Assembly: GCF_017894385.1 (NCBI RefSeq)
Contig: NZ_CP059560.1
Location: 4,658,501-4,722,500, forward strand
Direction of reading: 5' to 3'
DNA length: 64,000 bases
Source of the DNA: Aromatoleum petrolei
GTDB lineage: Bacteria; Pseudomonadota; Gammaproteobacteria; Burkholderiales; Rhodocyclaceae
A program made the position numbers and the translations under genes. Numbering within the stretch: the first letter of the stretch is position 1; each line of letters begins with the position of its first letter. Of this stretch, positions 37,708 through 46,833 are shown in pieces. The notes beneath the pieces are model-generated. The model did no database searches. It was not told the origin of the DNA and was given only the letters and a program-made list of their open reading frames with translations.

Positions 37708-40116
37708 ATGACGATGGACGAGCAGCTGTCGGGCAGCGAGGGAACGGCGCCGGCACCTTCTATTGCGAATGAGCCGGAACCCGGCCGGGCCCTCGCGGTG
37801 CTGCGCGTGGCTCATGCGGTCGTGCGCGCCGCAAACGAGGAGTCCGTGCTCCTGCGCGACGTGTGCCGCGCAATCGTCGATGCGGCCGCAAGCCCCTTTG
37901 CGGCGCTCACCGGCGCGGATGCGGAAAATGGCATGCTGCCACGCGTATCGAGCGCCGTCCGAGAGGCTGCGGACGAAGCCGTGGAGGCCATCCTGGCGCC
38001 TGACGACTCGCCATGGGGCCGTGCGGCACGCGACGCTCTGCGCGCCGGACGGCCATTCCTCGTTCCGGCCGGCAACACCACGATTCTGGCGGTGCTGCCG
38101 CTGTGCTCGGGGCCGGAGCTGCTCGGAACGCTGCAGATCGCCTGGGGACGCGGCGACGGCATCGGCGCCGCGTCCGCGGACCTCTTGCAGGAGGCGGCGA
38201 ATGCGCTCGCCTACGGAATCCACATGCTGCGCCAGGCCGATCGCCACGCCGCGGTGGAGGAAGCGCTGCGCCGCGTGAACCGCGCACGCAAGACCCTCAG
38301 CGAGGCGAACCGCGCGCTCGTGCGCGCCACCGAGGAGCACGGCCTGCTGCAGGACATCTGCCGGATCATCGTAGAGGATGGCGGTTACCGCTTCGCGTGG
38401 GTCGGCTACGCCCTGCACGACGATGAAAAGAACATCGCGGTGATGGCGCAGCACGGCATCGATCGCGACTTCCTCGACTGGCAGCGCGTCACCTGGAGCG
38501 ACGGCGAGCGCGGCCACGGTGCGACCGGGGTCGCGATCCGCACCGGGCAACCCAGTGTCGGCCGCAACATCCGCAAGGAGGCAGCCTTCGCACCATGGCG
38601 CGAAGAGGATCTGCGGCGGGGCATCGCTGCAATCAGCGCGTTTCCGCTTCGGCAAGGCGAAGAGGTCCTCGGCAACTTGACGATCGCCGCCACCGAGGAG
38701 GACGCCTTCGACGAAGCTGAAGCCAACCTGCTGGGCGAACTGGCCGACGATCTTTCCTTCGGCATCGCCACCCTGCGCCTGCGCGAACGCAACCGGGAAG
38801 CGCAGGAGACCATCAAGCGCATGGCCGAGGAAGACGCGCTCACCGGCCTGCCGAACCGTTGGCGGCTGCGCATGCGTCTCGTCGACGAGATCGACGCCGC
38901 GAGGGCGCGCAGCGGACCGCTGGCCCTGTTGGTGCTCGGCGTGAACCACTTCCAGGAGGTGAACGAGACGCTCGGCTACCAGCAGGGCGACGCGATGCTG
39001 TGCGAGGTCGCCGCGCGCATCCGGCGCGTCGTGCACGACACCTCCGGCGTCGCGCGCGTCGGCGAATCGGAGTTTGCGATCCTGCTGCCGCATGCAGACG
39101 CCGCCGCCGCATCGCGCGCGGCGCAACGCCTGCTGAGCGAGTTGCTCGAGCCCGTGACGATAGGCGAGATCATGCTGGACGCGGGGGCCAGCATCGGCAT
39201 TGCCGTATTTCCCGGACACGGCACCGAGGCCGACGCGCTCATCCGCCGCGCCAACGTCGCGATGCACCAGGCGCGCCAGCAGGGGCACGGGCATGCCCTG
39301 TACACCGGCGGGCGCGACCGCGAATGCGCGCGGCGGCTCGCGCTCATCGGCGACCTCCACCGTGCGATCGACAACGGCGAGATGCGCCTCTACTGCCAGC
39401 CCAAGGCGCGGCTTTCCAGCGGCGAGCTGTGTGGCGTCGAAGCACTGGTGCGGTGGGAACATCCCCAGCGCGGCACCCTGTGGCCCAATGAATTCATCAG
39501 CCTCGCCGAGCACAGCGGACTCATCAGCCCGCTCACCGACTGGGTCATGCAGGCCGCCTTCCGCCAGAGTTACGTCTGGCGCCAGGACGGGTTGAGCGTG
39601 CCGGTGGCCGTGAACCTGTCCGCGCGCGACCTGCGCGATCCCAAGCTCATCGAGCGCGTGCGCAACCATTTCGCAACCTGGGGGGCCGACCCCGGCGACA
39701 TCCAGTTCGAACTCACCGAAAGCGCCCTGATGCACGATCCGCAAGGAAGCCTGGAGTGCCTGAAGCGACTGAAGGACCTCGGCAGCACCTTGTTCATCGA
39801 CGACTTCGGCACGGGCTATTCATCGCTCGCCTACCTGCAGAAGCTGCCTGTCGACGCGATCAAGATCGACAAGTCCTTCGTGCAGGACATGCTTTCCAAC
39901 AGCGATTCGGACGTCATTGTCCGCTCGACCATAGACCTCGCGCACGATCTCGACCTCGAGGTCGTCGCAGAAGGCGTCGAGGACCGGGCCGGTTGGGAGC
40001 ACCTGTCGGCGCAGGGCTGCGATATGGCGCAGGGCTACGTGATCAGCGAACCGCTTCGCGCGGAGGCGTTCACGGCGTGGCGCTCGGAACGTGCGTGGCG
40101 CACGCTGCCGCATTGA
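37708..40116 (+). CDS. GAF-GAF-GGDEF-EAL protein, probable c-di-GMP phosphodiesterase
   Basis: A protein of 802 residues. Two GAF-type sensor regions at about 30-190 and 200-370 are joined by a helical linker. The GGDEF domain at about 375-535 has the active site as GESEF (residue 452 onward), with the second G and the D replaced, so cyclase activity is probably lost. The EAL domain has Glu578 in VEALVRWEHP, NLSARDLRD, ELTESALM and IDDFGTGYSSLAYLQKLPVD, all intact. It should therefore break down c-di-GMP, with the GGDEF possibly a GTP sensor. No transmembrane segment is seen. It is a single-gene unit. Confidence 0.93.
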   Translation: MTMDEQLSGSEGTAPAPSIANEPEPGRALAVLRVAHAVVRAANEESVLLRDVCRAIVDAAASPFAALTGADAENGMLPRVSSAVREAADEAVEAILAPDDSPWGRAARDALRAGRPFLVPAGNTTILAVLPLCSGPELLGTLQIAWGRGDGIGAASADLLQEAANALAYGIHMLRQADRHAAVEEALRRVNRARKTLSEANRALVRATEEHGLLQDICRIIVEDGGYRFAWVGYALHDDEKNIAVMAQHGIDRDFLDWQRVTWSDGERGHGATGVAIRTGQPSVGRNIRKEAAFAPWREEDLRRGIAAISAFPLRQGEEVLGNLTIAATEEDAFDEAEANLLGELADDLSFGIATLRLRERNREAQETIKRMAEEDALTGLPNRWRLRMRLVDEIDAARARSGPLALLVLGVNHFQEVNETLGYQQGDAMLCEVAARIRRVVHDTSGVARVGESEFAILLPHADAAAASRAAQRLLSELLEPVTIGEIMLDAGASIGIAVFPGHGTEADALIRRANVAMHQARQQGHGHALYTGGRDRECARRLALIGDLHRAIDNGEMRLYCQPKARLSSGELCGVEALVRWEHPQRGTLWPNEFISLAEHSGLISPLTDWVMQAAFRQSYVWRQDGLSVPVAVNLSARDLRDPKLIERVRNHFATWGADPGDIQFELTESALMHDPQGSLECLKRLKDLGSTLFIDDFGTGYSSLAYLQKLPVDAIKIDKSFVQDMLSNSDSDVIVRSTIDLAHDLDLEVVAEGVEDRAGWEHLSAQGCDMAQGYVISEPLRAEAFTAWRSERAWRTLPH

Positions 40117-40134
40117 GCCATCGATCGTGCGGGT

Positions 40135-40167
40135 AAAAAAAGAAGCCCGGCCACCGTGGAACCGGGC
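40135..40167 (-). terminator. Rho-independent terminator of tRNA-Thr
   Basis: Read on the minus strand, the stem GCCCGG / CCGGGC encloses TTCCACGGTGG and is followed by TTCTTTTTTT. It lies 15 bp beyond the CCA end of the tRNA gene. Confidence 0.8.
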
Positions 40168-40182
40168 GCGCGCGGATGTGCG

Positions 40183-40258
40183 TGGTGCCGGCAACAGGAA
40201 TCGAACCCGTGACCTACCGCTTACAAGGCGGTTGCTCTACCAACTGAGCTATGCCGGC
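40183..40258 (-). tRNA. tRNA-Thr (anticodon TGT)
   Basis: On the minus strand the acceptor GCCGGCA pairs with TGCCGGC, followed by discriminator A and an encoded CCA. The D-arm has AGCTCAGTTGGTAGAGC. The anticodon arm ACCGC-CTTGTAA-GCGGT gives anticodon TGT at 40223-40225. The T-arm is the canonical GGGTTCGATTCC. All four stems pair, so the gene is functional. It reads ACA codons and probably ACG by wobble. It stands as a single tRNA gene between two c-di-GMP genes. Confidence 0.97.
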
Positions 40259-40323
40259 GCGGGCCGGATTATAGCCCAGGGGCTGCCGACTTACACAAGG
40301 AGTGATCCATGTTGTGTATGTCA

Positions 40324-41484
40324 TCAAGCCTCGAGTTTCGCGTCCTGAAAGCGCTGGTAGATCGCTTCGACTTCCTCGCGGCAATCGAGCAGGGCTTCGA
40401 CCGTCGGCGCATAGAGCTGGGTGCCCGACATGCGGCGGATTTCCTCGAAGGCATTGCCCAGCGTCCACGCAGGCTTGTAACTGCGCGCGCAGGCGAGTGC
40501 GTCGAAGACGTCGGCCGTGGCGACGATGCGGGCTTCCAGCGGGATGGCGTCGCCCGCGAGGCCATGCGGATAGCCGCTGCCATCCATGCGTTCGTGATGC
40601 GCACTGACGATGTTGCGTAGCATGTCGATGTTCGACAGCGATGCGAGGCCGAAATCGCTGATCAGGCGCTCGGCCATCTGCAGGCCGACGATGACGTGCC
40701 GGCGCATTTCCTCGCGTTCGGCATCGTCGAGCTTGCCGGGTTTCAGCAGGATGCGATCCGGCACACCGACCTTGCCTATGTCGTGCAGGGCGGAGAACAG
40801 GAAGATGTTTTCCGCATAGTCGTCCGTTTTGCCGTGCGCGGGACCGATCTCGCGTGCGATGAGGCGCGAATAACGCGCCATGCGGTCCAGATGGGCACCG
40901 GTTTCGAGGTCGCGCACGTGGGCGAACTGGCTCGCCAGCCGCAGCCCGCCCACGAGCATCTGAACGGTGGCGAGTTCCTGCGTCACGATCATGCCAATGA
41001 GGTGACCGTAGAGCAACAGGTCGGCGACGACCGGATCGGTGAAGACGTCGCGTTCGCGGGCGTCGAAGAACAGGAATCCGAGCAGTTGGTCCTCGCGCCG
41101 GATCGGCAGCGTGAGGCTGGACAGGAACCCTTCATGGTGCAGCCAGCGAGAGTGCGTCGTGTCGGATACCGGTAGGCTGCCGAGGTCGTTGATGACGCGT
41201 GCCTGTCCGCTCTCTGCTATCGCCAGGAGCGAGGGAACGGAGTCGATCGCGCACTCGTAGCCGTTCAGCGGGGTGATCCCGGGTTCATTGCTGGCGACGA
41301 AGGTCTTCAGCCGCCGCATCTGGGGATCGTAAAGCGCCACGGCGATGCGTGAGATGGACGGATAGCGCTCGCGGATGCGCAGGTGCAACTCGCGCACCTT
41401 GTCGCTGACGGATGCGACGTGCAGATTCCCGGCCTGCCTTGCGGCCGATGCGGCGAATTCCTGCCAGCTGTCGGTGACGCTCAT
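40324..41484 (-). CDS. GAF and HD-GYP domain protein, probable c-di-GMP phosphodiesterase
   Basis: A protein of 386 residues. A GAF-like domain occupies about 30-170. An HD-GYP domain follows, with the metal-binding HD in FSALHDIGKVGVPDRILLKP and the GYP motif HHERMDGSGYPHGLAG. GAH in the first helix is conserved (RDLETGAHLDRMARYS). The family hydrolyses c-di-GMP to GMP. It has no membrane segment and is probably a cytoplasmic signal-responsive enzyme. It lies downstream of the nor cluster on the same strand, separated by about 107 bp from the end of the Crp-Fnr gene. Confidence 0.93.
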   Translation of the reverse strand: MSVTDSWQEFAASAARQAGNLHVASVSDKVRELHLRIRERYPSISRIAVALYDPQMRRLKTFVASNEPGITPLNGYECAIDSVPSLLAIAESGQARVINDLGSLPVSDTTHSRWLHHEGFLSSLTLPIRREDQLLGFLFFDARERDVFTDPVVADLLLYGHLIGMIVTQELATVQMLVGGLRLASQFAHVRDLETGAHLDRMARYSRLIAREIGPAHGKTDDYAENIFLFSALHDIGKVGVPDRILLKPGKLDDAEREEMRRHVIVGLQMAERLISDFGLASLSNIDMLRNIVSAHHERMDGSGYPHGLAGDAIPLEARIVATADVFDALACARSYKPAWTLGNAFEEIRRMSGTQLYAPTVEALLDCREEVEAIYQRFQDAKLEA

Positions 41485-41591
41485 GATATCGGTTTGTGCG
41501 ATAGCGGAAACCGATTATCGACCGCAGCCGGAGGCGCCGCCAATACTTTTGACACGGGTTTCGACAGGATCCGCGTCCCGGCGCGGAGGTC

Positions 41592-42344
41592 TCAGTAGCG
41601 TGCGCCGGTGGTGCGAAGTCGCTCGATGTCGGGGATGTGGATGGTGCGCCCCTCGACGACGATGAGCCCGGCCTCGGCCAGCTCGTGCAGGATTCGCGAG
41701 AAATGTTCCTGCGTGAGATTGAGCCGTGATGCGATGGTGCCCTTGCTGGTCGGCAGGCGAATCGACACGCGCCCGCACAGGCCCGGTTCGCCGCTGCTTT
41801 CCTCCTCGCGCAGCAGATAACCGACGATGCGTTCGCGGCCGGAAAGGAGCGAATAGGTCTCGACGTCGGCGATGAGGTGGTGCAGGCGATGCGACAACCC
41901 GGCGATGATGCGGCGGCAGAAGGTGGGGTCGCGGTCCATCTCCTCGAACACCACGCTCTTGGCGATGTGCAGCAGTCGGCTTTCGGTGAGGGCCTGAGCC
42001 ATCACGAAGTAGGGCTTTTCCATGAACATCACCGCCTCGCCGAAGCTTTGGCCCGGGCGCATGATCTCGATGACCTTCTCCTGGCCTTCGGCGGACGTGA
42101 ATGCAAGCTTGATCTGGCCGCACAGCACGAGGTGAAACCCGTGGCAGGGGTCGCCGCGATGGAACAGCACGGCGCCCCTGTCGACATGCTGTTCGCGCAC
42201 GCCGCGGGCGAAGCGGGCGAGTTCCTCCGGCGTAAGTCCCTCGAGGAGGGGCACGTGAGCGAGCAGACGGCAGACGTGCCCGGTGTCGTGCTCCTCGACG
42301 GAGGGCGGGGCCGAGGTCTCGCGTTCGATTGCGGTCACGGGCAT
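41592..42344 (-). CDS. Crp/Fnr-family regulator of the nor cluster (Dnr/Nnr-like)
   Basis: A protein of 250 residues with a cyclic-nucleotide-binding-like beta-roll (FHRGDPCHGFHLVLCGQIKL, GQSFGEAVMFMEK) and a C-terminal helix-turn-helix (TIASRLNLTQEHFSRILHEL). The four cysteines needed for a [4Fe-4S] Fnr cluster are missing. This and its place as the last gene of the nor cluster suggest a Dnr/Nnr-type NO-responsive regulator. Two Fnr-like boxes lie upstream of norC and norE. The recognition helix carries QEHFSRIL, where Fnr has the ESVSR type. The stop of norD is 4 bp before its boundary. Confidence 0.9.
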   Translation of the reverse strand: MPVTAIERETSAPPSVEEHDTGHVCRLLAHVPLLEGLTPEELARFARGVREQHVDRGAVLFHRGDPCHGFHLVLCGQIKLAFTSAEGQEKVIEIMRPGQSFGEAVMFMEKPYFVMAQALTESRLLHIAKSVVFEEMDRDPTFCRRIIAGLSHRLHHLIADVETYSLLSGRERIVGYLLREEESSGEPGLCGRVSIRLPTSKGTIASRLNLTQEHFSRILHELAEAGLIVVEGRTIHIPDIERLRTTGARY

Positions 42345-42348
42345 GGGA

Positions 42349-44214
42349 TCACCGTGTCAGTTGGGCATAGAACATCGGCAGCTGCGCGGGGAGCTCCTCC
42401 GGCTTGCGGATCACCGCGAAACCGGCAGGGCCGAAAAGGTGTGGCAGGTAGCCCGCACCCTCGCGGTCGATCGTCACGCAGAAGGGCACGAGCCCTTGCT
42501 TGCGCGCCTCGGCGATGGCGATGCGGGTGTCCTCGATGCCGTAGCGGCCCTCGTAGAGGTCCAGGTCGTTGGGTTTGCCGTCCGACAGGATCAGCAGGAT
42601 GCGGCGCGCGGCGGGCTCGTCGGCCAGCAAGGCGCTCGCGCGGCGGATCGCGGCGCCCAGGCGCGTGTAGTAGCCCGGCTTGATGGCGCTGATGCGACCG
42701 CGGATGCGGTCGTCGAAGCGGTCGCCGAAATCCTTCAGGCGATGGAATCGCACCTGGCTGCGCTTCACGGAGGAAAAACCCGCGATTGCGAAACGGTCGC
42801 CCGTCGCGCCCAGGGCCTCGCCGAAAAGCAGCAGCGCGTCGCGGATCACGTCGATGACGCGCGCTTCGCTCGATACCCAGCTGTCGGTGGATAGCGAGAG
42901 GTCTGCGAGCACCATGCAGGCGAGGTCGCGCTCGCGCTTCTCCAGCGACAGCCACACCTGGTCCGACGGGTGGCGACCCACGGCGCGGTCGGTCTGGGCG
43001 CGCACAATGGCGTCGACATCGAGCTCGGCGCCGTCGACCTGCGCCTTGATCCAGCGGCGACCGGGTTGCAGCGCGGCAAACTGCTGGTGCAGACGTTTGG
43101 CGGTGCGCCGCAGGTGTTCGGGCAGGGGGCAGGGCTGGGCGTCGCGCGCGGCAAGTTCGACGAGGCGGACGTGATCCTCCAGCAGCACGCCCTTGCGGTA
43201 GTCCCATTCCGGCAGCGGAAGTCCGTCGCCAAGCACGACGTCGTCCTCGGCCGCGGACGGCAGGTCGAGGTCGAAACGCACCTTGGAGGCGACGCGCTCC
43301 TTGTCCTGCGACAGCGACAGATGGTCGAGGTCGCGCGCCGCGTCGGCGGCGTTGGGATCGGGGTCGTCGTCGGCCGGGCGGTTGATGCGCAGGAATTCCG
43401 CAATCGCAAGCAGGCTCTCGGCGCGGAACATCAACAGCAGGCCGTTTTTCTCCTTCGGCATGTCGACCTGCTCGGCGCGGTGGGCGCGGCGTTCCGTCTC
43501 CTCGAACGCGGGCGGACCGCCGTCGGCGGTCTGCTCGGGGTCGGCGTTGCTGCGGCGGGACGCGCCGGCGGCGGGGGCGAGCGAGCCTGTGAGCCACAGC
43601 AGTACCGGATGCGCGGGTGGCGTGCCCTGCGGCACGGCCGGGAGTACGAACACGGTGCCCGGCGCTTCGAGTGCGCGACGGATGGCGCGTTCGCGCTCGG
43701 CTTCTTGCGGAGGCAGCTTCTCGGGCTTCGGGCGCTTGGGCAGATAGGCCTCGACGAGCCGCCGATAGCGGGGCGTAAGTCCCGGCCATGCATGGAGCGC
43801 CGCACAGGTCGCGAACTGGTTGCGGCGGAAATCGCGGTCGGCCTCGTCCTCGCCTTCTGCTTCGAGTCCCTCGTGCGCAGCGGCCAGCGCCGCAAGCCAC
43901 AGGTAGAGATCGCGGTTCAGCGACTTTTCGGGGAAAGCGTCGATCTCGGGCGGCAGCCGCAGCGTCGACGGATCCATCCGCGCGCGCGCGGCCCGATCGC
44001 CCGCGCCGGCGATGCGCGCGAGAAAGCCGCGCCGTGCGCCATGCTCATCGCTGGTTGCCGCGGCGACGCGCAGGCCTGGATCTCCGCCCAGCGCACGGAA
44101 GAACACGCCCGCCGTGCGTTCGATGTCTTTCAGCCGCACCACCGCGTCGGGGTGGTTGCCGGTCGCGGCGCGGGTGATCAGACGGTGCCAGATCTTGCCT
44201 ACGGCTTCTTCCAT
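42349..44214 (-). CDS. norD: NorD, von Willebrand factor A protein for NO reductase activation
   Basis: A protein of 621 residues. The C-terminal VWA domain has the MIDAS motif DLSLSTDSW and continues with DRFAIAGFSSVKRSQVRFHR and LILSDGKPNDLDLYEGRYG. The N-terminal 400 residues are charged and helical, as usual in NorD/CbbO proteins. NorD works with the AAA ATPase NorQ to insert the non-haem iron or activate NorBC. It is cytoplasmic. It lies 13 bp downstream of the iron-sulfur protein gene and 4 bp upstream of the Crp-Fnr gene. Confidence 0.94.
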   Translation of the reverse strand: MEEAVGKIWHRLITRAATGNHPDAVVRLKDIERTAGVFFRALGGDPGLRVAAATSDEHGARRGFLARIAGAGDRAARARMDPSTLRLPPEIDAFPEKSLNRDLYLWLAALAAAHEGLEAEGEDEADRDFRRNQFATCAALHAWPGLTPRYRRLVEAYLPKRPKPEKLPPQEAERERAIRRALEAPGTVFVLPAVPQGTPPAHPVLLWLTGSLAPAAGASRRSNADPEQTADGGPPAFEETERRAHRAEQVDMPKEKNGLLLMFRAESLLAIAEFLRINRPADDDPDPNAADAARDLDHLSLSQDKERVASKVRFDLDLPSAAEDDVVLGDGLPLPEWDYRKGVLLEDHVRLVELAARDAQPCPLPEHLRRTAKRLHQQFAALQPGRRWIKAQVDGAELDVDAIVRAQTDRAVGRHPSDQVWLSLEKRERDLACMVLADLSLSTDSWVSSEARVIDVIRDALLLFGEALGATGDRFAIAGFSSVKRSQVRFHRLKDFGDRFDDRIRGRISAIKPGYYTRLGAAIRRASALLADEPAARRILLILSDGKPNDLDLYEGRYGIEDTRIAIAEARKQGLVPFCVTIDREGAGYLPHLFGPAGFAVIRKPEELPAQLPMFYAQLTR

Positions 44215-44227
44215 GTTCTTGTCCTGG

Positions 44228-45268
44228 CTAACGTTCCTTGCCGGAGCGGAACCCGGCCTCGTTCTGGCGTGCGGCCTCGTGGCTGACCCATTGCAGCAGC
44301 GGGCCCTGCGGGTTGTCGCGCTGGCTTTGCTCGCACGCCTCGACGCACTGCGCGCACTGCGTGCAGGTGAACATCAGGCGCTTGATGTTGCGTGGCGTGA
44401 GCCGCATCGGGCACACGGCGTCGCACGCCGATTGGCGGTCCGGCAGGCAGGTCGCGCAATCGGCGGCGCGCTTCCTCTGGAAGCCGACCACCATCGCGTT
44501 GCGGTTGCCCATCCACGCGAGGCTCTGGAAGAGTCCGACGGCGCAGGCATAGCGGCAGAAGAGGTGCCGGGCGAACAGGAACTCCATCGACAGCACAGCC
44601 GTGCCCGCGGTGAGGAAAATCGACTGGTTGCGGGTGAGCGTGCCGCCGAAAAGATTGCCGTACACCTCCGCTGGCGGCAGCAGGTAGCTGAGGAACACCA
44701 TCGCCCAAAGGAAGGCGAAAAACACCGCCGCCGGCACCACTACGAGCCACCAGCGTGCGTCCGCGCTCCACGGTGTTCCGTCGGCCTTCCACGGCGGCAG
44801 CGGTTCCCTGACCCACACGCTGGGTTTGCCGGAGGCCTTCTGCATCAGCTTGTTGATCGTCTCGACCACCGAGAAGTGCGGGCACAGCCAGCCGCAGTAC
44901 AGGCGCCCCCATTTCCACGCAACCCACAGGAAGGCCGCCGCGCCGACAAGGATGGGGACGAAGAGGCGGAACATCACGTTCCCGCCGGCTTCCAGTGCTC
45001 CGATACGCCCGGCGAGGAAGTCGTCCAGCCCAAGCCGCCATTCCATGCCGAGCAGCCACGCGTGGCCCGCGTTGAGGTCGTAGCGGAAGATGTCGAACAC
45101 CGGCGCGAGGATGAACAGCGTGAAGAAGCCGATCTGGAAGGCGATGCGTTTCTTCTGTGTACGGTTATGTCCCACCGGTTTCGTGGTCGCGATGGGGATG
45201 ATGCGCCGTGCGGGTCTGACTTCGGCCTGCGGTGATACGGGCAAGGGGGAGGGGAGCGGGGCGTTCAT
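44228..45268 (-). CDS. Membrane iron-sulfur protein (CcoG/NapH-like) in the nor cluster
   Basis: A protein of 346 residues with four or five transmembrane helices (FQIGFFTLFILAPVFDIF, LFVPILVGAAAFLWVAW and others). Cysteine motifs for two [4Fe-4S] clusters are CGWLCP near residue 125, CATCLPDRQSACDAVCP and CTQCAQCVEACEQ near the C-terminus. It resembles CcoG, the copper reductase of cbb3 oxidase assembly, and NapH. Its place between norQ and norD suggests an electron-transfer or metal-reducing step in NorBC assembly or NO reduction. This role is inferred. Confidence 0.88.
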   Translation of the reverse strand: MNAPLPSPLPVSPQAEVRPARRIIPIATTKPVGHNRTQKKRIAFQIGFFTLFILAPVFDIFRYDLNAGHAWLLGMEWRLGLDDFLAGRIGALEAGGNVMFRLFVPILVGAAAFLWVAWKWGRLYCGWLCPHFSVVETINKLMQKASGKPSVWVREPLPPWKADGTPWSADARWWLVVVPAAVFFAFLWAMVFLSYLLPPAEVYGNLFGGTLTRNQSIFLTAGTAVLSMEFLFARHLFCRYACAVGLFQSLAWMGNRNAMVVGFQRKRAADCATCLPDRQSACDAVCPMRLTPRNIKRLMFTCTQCAQCVEACEQSQRDNPQGPLLQWVSHEAARQNEAGFRSGKER

Positions 45269-45272
45269 GGAC

Positions 45273-45680
45273 TTACTCGTACAGATCCGGGCCGATGAAG
45301 GGGTACTGCCAGCTGCGGCCGAGAATCGCGTGATTCAGTCCGACGACGCCAAAGATCACCAGCGTGGCGTGAAAGGAAACGAAATACAGGATGCCGAGCA
45401 CCCACGACCACGGATCATCGAATCCGCCCAGCAGGAAGATTCCGACGCTGACGCCGACCAGCATCGCTCCGCCGTAAAGGCTCGCGACCACGGTCTGTTG
45501 CAGGTGATTGCGTACGACCAGGGAGGCGTCCTCGCGATGGCGGCGCCACAACACAAGCAGTACGAGGAAGGCGAGCCCGGGCGCGACCAGCAGGTTCGCG
45601 AGGAAAAGCGCCTCCGCGATGACCGCGAGGCGCGGCCCCGGCATCTGTTCCTTGAGGAGATCGGCTTCCTGGTCCGACAT
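45273..45680 (-). CDS. Small membrane protein of the nor cluster (unknown)
   Basis: A protein of 135 residues with three hydrophobic segments (about 20-45, 66-85 and 92-118) and a short conserved loop with VVRNHLQQTVVASLYGG. The gene lies between norQ and the CcoG-like gene, 4 bp from the latter. The loop and helix layout recall Tic20/DUF4870-type small membrane proteins, but the likeness is weak. The position suggests a helper in NorBC biogenesis. Confidence 0.75.
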   Translation of the reverse strand: MSDQEADLLKEQMPGPRLAVIAEALFLANLLVAPGLAFLVLLVLWRRHREDASLVVRNHLQQTVVASLYGGAMLVGVSVGIFLLGGFDDPWSWVLGILYFVSFHATLVIFGVVGLNHAILGRSWQYPFIGPDLYE

Positions 45681-45711
45681 GATCGCAGGCCGTTTGACCC
45701 GGGGAAGCGTG

Positions 45712-46512
45712 TCAGCGCCCGAAGGTGGCCGACACGACCTCCATCAGGGCGTCGGCGACTTCCGGGTCGTCGGTGAGGCTCTCGACGATCGCGGCGCGGC
45801 ACGCGGTCACCGGATCCATGCCGTCGCGCACCAGCAGGGCCGCATACACCAGCAGGCGCGTACTCGCCGCTTCCTCGAGATCCTGGTCCTTGAGCGTGCG
45901 CAGCGCGTGCGCGATCGACACCAAGCGTTTTGCCAGATCCGGCGCGCACCCGGATTCGCCCACCAGGATCGCCTCCTCGCGTTCGGTGGCAGGGAAATCG
46001 AAGCGCAGACTCACGAAACGCTGGCGCGTCGAGGGCTTCATGCCCTTGAGCAGGTTCTGGTAACCGGGGTTGTAGGACACCACCAGCATGAACGACGGCG
46101 GCGCAGCGAGCAACTCGCCGGTGCGGTCGATCGGCAGGATGCGGCGGTCGTCGGCCAGCGGGTGCAGCACGACGGTTGTGTCCTTTCGCGCCTCGACGAC
46201 CTCGTCGAGGTAGCAGATGCCGCCTTCGCGCACCGCGCGCGTGAGCGGGCCGTCGCACCAGACGGTCTGGCCGTCGCCGATCAGGTGGCGGCCGACGAGG
46301 TCCGCGGCCGTCAGATCGTCATGGCAGGCCACCGTATATAGCGGCAGGCCGAGGCGCGCGGCCATGTGCGCGACAAAGCGGGTCTTGCCGCAGCCGGTGG
46401 GCCCTTTGATGAGGAGTGGCAGGCGGTTCTTCCATGCATGCTCGAAGACTTCGATCTCGTCGCCGGCAGGCTGGTAGAAGGGAACGTCGAGGTGGGGCGT
46501 ATCGAGCATCAT
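45712..46512 (-). CDS. norQ: NorQ, AAA ATPase for NO reductase activation
   Basis: A protein of 266 residues of the MoxR/CbbQ/NirQ/NorQ class. Walker A is IKGPTGCGKTRF and Walker B ICYLDEVVEARKD. Sensor residues lie in VVSYNPGYQNLLKGMKPSTR. The start at 46512 (ATGATG) has AGGA 9 bp upstream; an in-frame ATG at 46590 lies inside the norF gene. It overlaps the norF stop by 4 bp. It partners NorD in activating the reductase. Confidence 0.95.
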   Translation of the reverse strand: MMLDTPHLDVPFYQPAGDEIEVFEHAWKNRLPLLIKGPTGCGKTRFVAHMAARLGLPLYTVACHDDLTAADLVGRHLIGDGQTVWCDGPLTRAVREGGICYLDEVVEARKDTTVVLHPLADDRRILPIDRTGELLAAPPSFMLVVSYNPGYQNLLKGMKPSTRQRFVSLRFDFPATEREEAILVGESGCAPDLAKRLVSIAHALRTLKDQDLEEAASTRLLVYAALLVRDGMDPVTACRAAIVESLTDDPEVADALMEVVSATFGR

Positions 46513-46820
46513 GCGGCGAGTCCTTTCCAGTAGGCAATGCCGATCAGGGCGCACACGAGCGTCATCCACCCGAGCGCGAGCAGCGGCCACATCAGTGGCG
46601 CGCGGCGAAGCGCCATGTAGTCGAGGATGATCATGGCGCCTTTGCCAAATGCGATCGCGAACAGCAGGCCGACGATGGCGGGGCCGGAAGCGCCGCTCTC
46701 GCCTACGCTCCAGGTGACGATGGTCGCGGCGATGAGCACTACCCAGATCACCGTGGCGCGCAGCGGCGTGCCATGATCGGAATGGGGCAAGGCGTGGGCG
46801 GAAGAGTCTCGGGTTTGCAT
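46509..46820 (-). CDS. norF: NorF, cytochrome c oxidase subunit IV-like small membrane protein
   Basis: A protein of 103 residues with three helices, beginning about residue 22 (ATVIWVVLIAATIVTWSVG), and a short polar tail. The motif GKGAMIILDYMALRRAP is typical of the subunit IV/NorF family. It lies between norE and norQ and overlaps norQ by 4 bp. NorE and NorF are accessory to NO reduction, though not always essential. Confidence 0.85.
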   Translation of the reverse strand: MQTRDSSAHALPHSDHGTPLRATVIWVVLIAATIVTWSVGESGASGPAIVGLLFAIAFGKGAMIILDYMALRRAPLMWPLLALGWMTLVCALIGIAYWKGLAA

Positions 46821-46833
46821 CGTCTCGTACCTC

